Below are positions 60,163-64,000 of a DNA stretch of 64,000 bases, piece by piece; position 1 is the stretch's first letter, and each line of letters starts with the position of its first letter. The notes below the pieces were generated by a model that was given only the letters and a program-made list of their open reading frames with translations, did not search any database and had not been told where the DNA came from. The DNA comes from Phocaeicola faecalis (GTDB taxonomy: Bacteria; Bacteroidota; Bacteroidia; Bacteroidales; Bacteroidaceae), in contig NZ_JADNRM010000007.1 in NCBI RefSeq assembly GCF_021730445.1, positions 62,001 through 126,000 on the forward strand. Reading direction: 5' to 3'. The translations under genes were made by a program, and so were the position numbers.

Positions 60163-62217
60163 ATGACTAACAGTATTAATTATCATATTATGGAAAATAC
60201 AACTCCCAAATTAGGAATTATCGAAAGTGATCCATGGCTGGAACCTTATTCGGCTGCCATTGAAGGACGTCACCAGCACGCAATCGACAAAGAACTTGAA
60301 TTGACAAACGGTAAATCAACACTTTCTGACTTTGCGACCGGTTATCTTTATTTCGGTCTGCACCGTACTAAAAGGGGATGGGCGTTCCGCGAATGGGCAC
60401 CGAATGCGAAAGAAATCTATATTATTGGAGATTTCAATGATTGGAAAGAACACGGTGATTTTCGGATGTATCGTGTGAAGAACTCTCCGGGAGTGTGGGA
60501 AGTGGAACTCAATCCTAATGCCGTAAAGCATGGTGATTTGTATAAATTGAAAGTCCGTTGGCACGGTGGTGAAGGCGAGCGTATTCCCGCTTGGGCCACT
60601 CGTGTCGTTCAGGATGAACAGACAAAGATATTCAGTGCTCAGGTTTGGGCGCCGGAAAAACCTTATAAATTCAGAAAAAAGGTATTCCGTGCCAAAATAG
60701 ATCCATTGATGATTTATGAATGTCACATTGGTATGGCCCAGAATGAGGAGAGGGTAGGTACTTATAACGAATTCCGCGAAAAAATATTGCCTAGAGTAGC
60801 GGCTGATGGCTATACTTGTATTCAGATTATGGCTATTCAGGAACATCCTTACTATGGAAGTTTCGGCTATCATGTATCCAGTTTCTTTGCTCCATCTTCT
60901 CGTTTTGGTACTCCCGAAGAACTGAAAGAACTGATTGATACAGCTCACAGAATGGGTATCGCTGTTATTATGGATATCGTTCACTCTCATGCCGTTAAGA
61001 ATGAAGTGGAAGGACTTGGCAACTTTGCCGGAGACCCGAATCAATACTTCTATCCCGGTGCGCGTCGTGAACATCCGGCATGGGATTCATTGTGCTTCGA
61101 TTACGGCAAGAATGAGGTTATACATTTCTTGTTGTCCAACTGTAAATATTGGTTGGAAGAGTTTCATTTCGATGGCTTCCGTTTTGATGGTGTGACTTCC
61201 ATGCTGTATTACAGTCACGGTTTGGGTGAAGCATTCTGTAATTATGGTGATTACTTTAACGGTAATCAGGACGATAACGCAATTTGTTATCTGACCTTGG
61301 CCAATAAGCTGATTCATCAGGTGAACTCCAAAGCTATTACTATTGCTGAAGAAGTATCGGGTATGCCGGGACTGGCTGCACCTTATCAAGACGGAGGATA
61401 CGGCTTCGATTACCGTATGGCTATGAATATTCCTGATTATTGGATTAAGACAATCAAAGAAAAGATAGACGAAGACTGGAAACCGAGCAGTATGTTCTGG
61501 GAAGTGACCAACCGCCGCAAAGACGAGAAAACTATTTCGTATGCCGAAAGTCACGATCAGGCTTTGGTAGGAGACAAAACAATTATATTCCGTCTGATAG
61601 ATGCCGATATGTATTGGCATTTCCAGAAAGGGGACGAAAATTATAACGTGCATCGCGGTATTGCCCTGCATAAGATGATTCGCTTGTTGACGGCATCTAC
61701 CATCAATGGCGGTTATCTGAACTTTATGGGCAATGAATTCGGTCATCCTGAATGGATTGACTTCCCGCGTGAGGGTAACGGATGGTCACACAAATATGCA
61801 CGCCGCCAATGGAACTTGGTAGATAATAAAGACCTGTGTTACCATTACTTGGGTGATTTTGATTCGGCCATGATACACACTCTCAGAGAAATGAAAAACA
61901 TACAGGACGCTCCGGTGATTGAAATATGGCATAATGACAATGACCAAGTATTGGCATACCGTCGTAAAAATAATATCTTCGTATTCAATTTCAGCCCGAC
62001 TCAGTCGTTTACGGATTACGGCTTCCTGGTTCCTTACGGGGCATACGAGGTAGTTCTCAATACCGATGCGAAAGAGTTTGGAGGTTTTGGCCTGGCAGAC
62101 GATAGCATACGTCATCTGACCAACTTTGACCCTCTTTATAAAAGAGAAGGAAAAGAATGGCTGAAACTGTATATTCCGGCTCGTTCGGCGGTGGTTTTGA
62201 AAAAAGTGAAAGAATAA
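60163..62217 (+). CDS. glgB: 1,4-alpha-glucan branching enzyme
   Basis: A 684-residue GH13 enzyme of the eukaryote-like branching type. A CBM48 domain (about 60-160, FREWAPNAKEIYIIGDFNDW) precedes the barrel with SFGYHVSSFFAPSSRFGTPE, nucleophile Asp in FDGFRFDGVTSMLY, Glu in TIAEEVSG and His-Asp in YAESHDQALVG. It forms alpha-1,6 branches in glycogen. The start is given as 60163; an alternative is Met10 at 60190. Confidence 0.96.
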   Translation: MTNSINYHIMENTTPKLGIIESDPWLEPYSAAIEGRHQHAIDKELELTNGKSTLSDFATGYLYFGLHRTKRGWAFREWAPNAKEIYIIGDFNDWKEHGDFRMYRVKNSPGVWEVELNPNAVKHGDLYKLKVRWHGGEGERIPAWATRVVQDEQTKIFSAQVWAPEKPYKFRKKVFRAKIDPLMIYECHIGMAQNEERVGTYNEFREKILPRVAADGYTCIQIMAIQEHPYYGSFGYHVSSFFAPSSRFGTPEELKELIDTAHRMGIAVIMDIVHSHAVKNEVEGLGNFAGDPNQYFYPGARREHPAWDSLCFDYGKNEVIHFLLSNCKYWLEEFHFDGFRFDGVTSMLYYSHGLGEAFCNYGDYFNGNQDDNAICYLTLANKLIHQVNSKAITIAEEVSGMPGLAAPYQDGGYGFDYRMAMNIPDYWIKTIKEKIDEDWKPSSMFWEVTNRRKDEKTISYAESHDQALVGDKTIIFRLIDADMYWHFQKGDENYNVHRGIALHKMIRLLTASTINGGYLNFMGNEFGHPEWIDFPREGNGWSHKYARRQWNLVDNKDLCYHYLGDFDSAMIHTLREMKNIQDAPVIEIWHNDNDQVLAYRRKNNIFVFNFSPTQSFTDYGFLVPYGAYEVVLNTDAKEFGGFGLADDSIRHLTNFDPLYKREGKEWLKLYIPARSAVVLKKVKE

Positions 62218-62223
62218 CTTTAT

Positions 62224-63375
62224 ATGAGTAGCAATACCAATTTATCCTATAAGAGAGCCGTCCGCATCCTCACGGGTGCGTGCGGTCTTCTTTTCTCCGC
62301 TTTCAGTTTCATATATCTCTATCTGTTTCAGAATGATGTATTGGGAGCATTGCACTATTCGTTGTCTCAGGGAAAGACCCATTATTCGCCTTTGGCGGGA
62401 GCCGTTATCATTACACTTGTTTTATTGATATTCAGATGGGGAATAAATGGTTTGTTGGGGTTGAAAGGTCCGGTAAGGTCACTTTCGTATTTTCCCTCCT
62501 GTCTGTTGCTAGGTGTGCTGACGGATGTGGATTATTCTCTTTACCACGGAGGAAATTTTGCGGATAAATGGTTATGGTTGCTGCCTCTTCTACTTATTAT
62601 ATATGTGGGAGTCGTTTTTGCTCTCCGAAGGATACTACGTCATTGGTTAGACCATGAAGGCTCTGTGGTCGGACTGATTAACTCTAATCTGGCCATCTTG
62701 TTGGCACTGTGTCTGATGACGGCTTGCATCGGCAATTCGGATATCAACTTTCATCACGAACTGGCTATAGAAAGTGCTATCCGCAAGAAGGACTATAATG
62801 TCGCACGCAGAGTGGGTTACGAATCGTTAGATCCCAGCCGTACGCTGACTGTACTTCGGACATACGCTCTGTCACGTGAAGGAACGATGGGAGACCATTT
62901 GTTTGAATATCCTCAACACTATGGTTCGGACGGATTGTTGTTTGCTTCGTTTTCGCAAGAAACTTTGCGGATGAATGCAGATAGTTTGTATAATTATTTG
63001 GGAGCCAAACCGCGAGCCACAGAAAGCACGACTGATTTTCTGGCTCGCATCTGCCGGGATGAGGTGGGCAAACATACAGCATTGGATTATTATCTGAACG
63101 CTCTGCTGCTCGACAAAAAGCTTGATAGATTTGCTTCTGTCGTGGAAGACAACTTCTTTGAGCAAGATACATTACCCCGTTACTACCGCGAGGCGATTCT
63201 GCTCTATAAGCAATCGCATCCTGCTTATCCACGTGTATTGAATGATACGTTGATGATACAACGTCTGCAAGAATTTGATAAACTTCAAAAAGAATATACT
63301 TCACCGATAGAGCGGAAGAACCGTATGCGACGCAAATTTGGCGATACCTATTGGTGGTATTACCGTTATCAATAA
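62224..63375 (+). CDS. DUF6057-type membrane protein
   Basis: A 383-residue protein. Four hydrophobic stretches lie in the first 180 residues (AVRILTGACGLLFSAFSFIY, then GAVIITLVLLIF and others), followed by a soluble C-terminal region rich in charged helices (about 180-383). I recall this arrangement in the DUF6057 family of Bacteroidetes, of unknown function. It starts 6 bp after glgB; the two are probably cotranscribed. The C-terminal part may be periplasmic, with repeat-like helices. Confidence 0.75.
   Translation: MSSNTNLSYKRAVRILTGACGLLFSAFSFIYLYLFQNDVLGALHYSLSQGKTHYSPLAGAVIITLVLLIFRWGINGLLGLKGPVRSLSYFPSCLLLGVLTDVDYSLYHGGNFADKWLWLLPLLLIIYVGVVFALRRILRHWLDHEGSVVGLINSNLAILLALCLMTACIGNSDINFHHELAIESAIRKKDYNVARRVGYESLDPSRTLTVLRTYALSREGTMGDHLFEYPQHYGSDGLLFASFSQETLRMNADSLYNYLGAKPRATESTTDFLARICRDEVGKHTALDYYLNALLLDKKLDRFASVVEDNFFEQDTLPRYYREAILLYKQSHPAYPRVLNDTLMIQRLQEFDKLQKEYTSPIERKNRMRRKFGDTYWWYYRYQ

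Positions 63376-64000
<625 letters not shown>

Overview
The window looks like a chromosomal segment of a Bacteroidales bacterium of the Bacteroides/Phocaeicola type. Many genes are preceded by the Bacteroidetes -7 box TAnnTTTG (best cases, with a TTTG -33 box 19 bp upstream, before kdgK and the DUF3078 gene). Gene content also fits the group: DUF3078, DUF1460, DUF2461, DUF6057, an HU protein with a C-terminal extension, a lone M16 protein, and an ECF sigma factor with no anti-sigma neighbour. There are no rRNA or tRNA genes, CRISPR arrays, insertion sequences or phage that I can support.

Layout. 1-120 is the tail of a P-type metal ATPase. 179-10000 is an accessory redox region: HD hydrolase, flavodoxin, a frameshifted short-chain dehydrogenase, an AraC regulator, an acetyltransferase, an NAD(P)H oxidoreductase, an F420/NADP-oxidoreductase-like protein, two aldo/keto reductases around a Dabb protein, a broken AraC regulator, and remnants of an aldo/keto reductase and a methyltransferase. 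At least four genes here are broken. 10023-14004 is a HAD / VOC / shikimate-dehydrogenase-like / TauE operon with a divergent AraC regulator. The shikimate-dehydrogenase-like protein starts with what looks like the C-terminal tail of RibB. 14347-16769 holds a GNAT-LipB fusion and an NhaC antiporter. 17019-21574 is a hexuronate module: a LacI regulator and uxaA facing kdgK-eda, with two similar operator-like sites 83 bp apart. From about 21.8 kb on the genes are mostly housekeeping or envelope: M48 and S9 peptidases, HU, yidC-pyrG, wecB, a biotin-enzyme-like carboxyltransferase, mtgA, an OmpA lipoprotein, a MATE pump, glyA, a pyrB-pyrI-flavin reductase-outer membrane protein operon, PBP1A, a five-gene YbhGFSR/TolC-like exporter, folK facing kdsB-M16, MORN-IMPase, glgB-DUF6057 and the start of proS.

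The most unusual signals are in noncoding DNA. Intergenic tandem arrays with a 21-bp period (about two helical turns) occur at four places: 25828-25890, 29729-29812, 39751-39840 and 54110-54214. Three of these carry T-run/A-run blocks. An exact 22-bp-period array at 54245-54354 lies beside the last one. Direct repeats offset by exactly 21 bp, a spacing expected for AraC-type half-sites, lie beside all three AraC genes. Protein-level oddities are the two fusions (GNAT-LipB and RibB tail-shikimate dehydrogenase), an aldo/keto reductase with Asp replaced by Glu in the catalytic tetrad, a carboxyltransferase whose putative biotin lysine lacks the usual Met neighbours, and an M16 protein without its zinc motif. 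All assignments come from reading the sequence without database searches.
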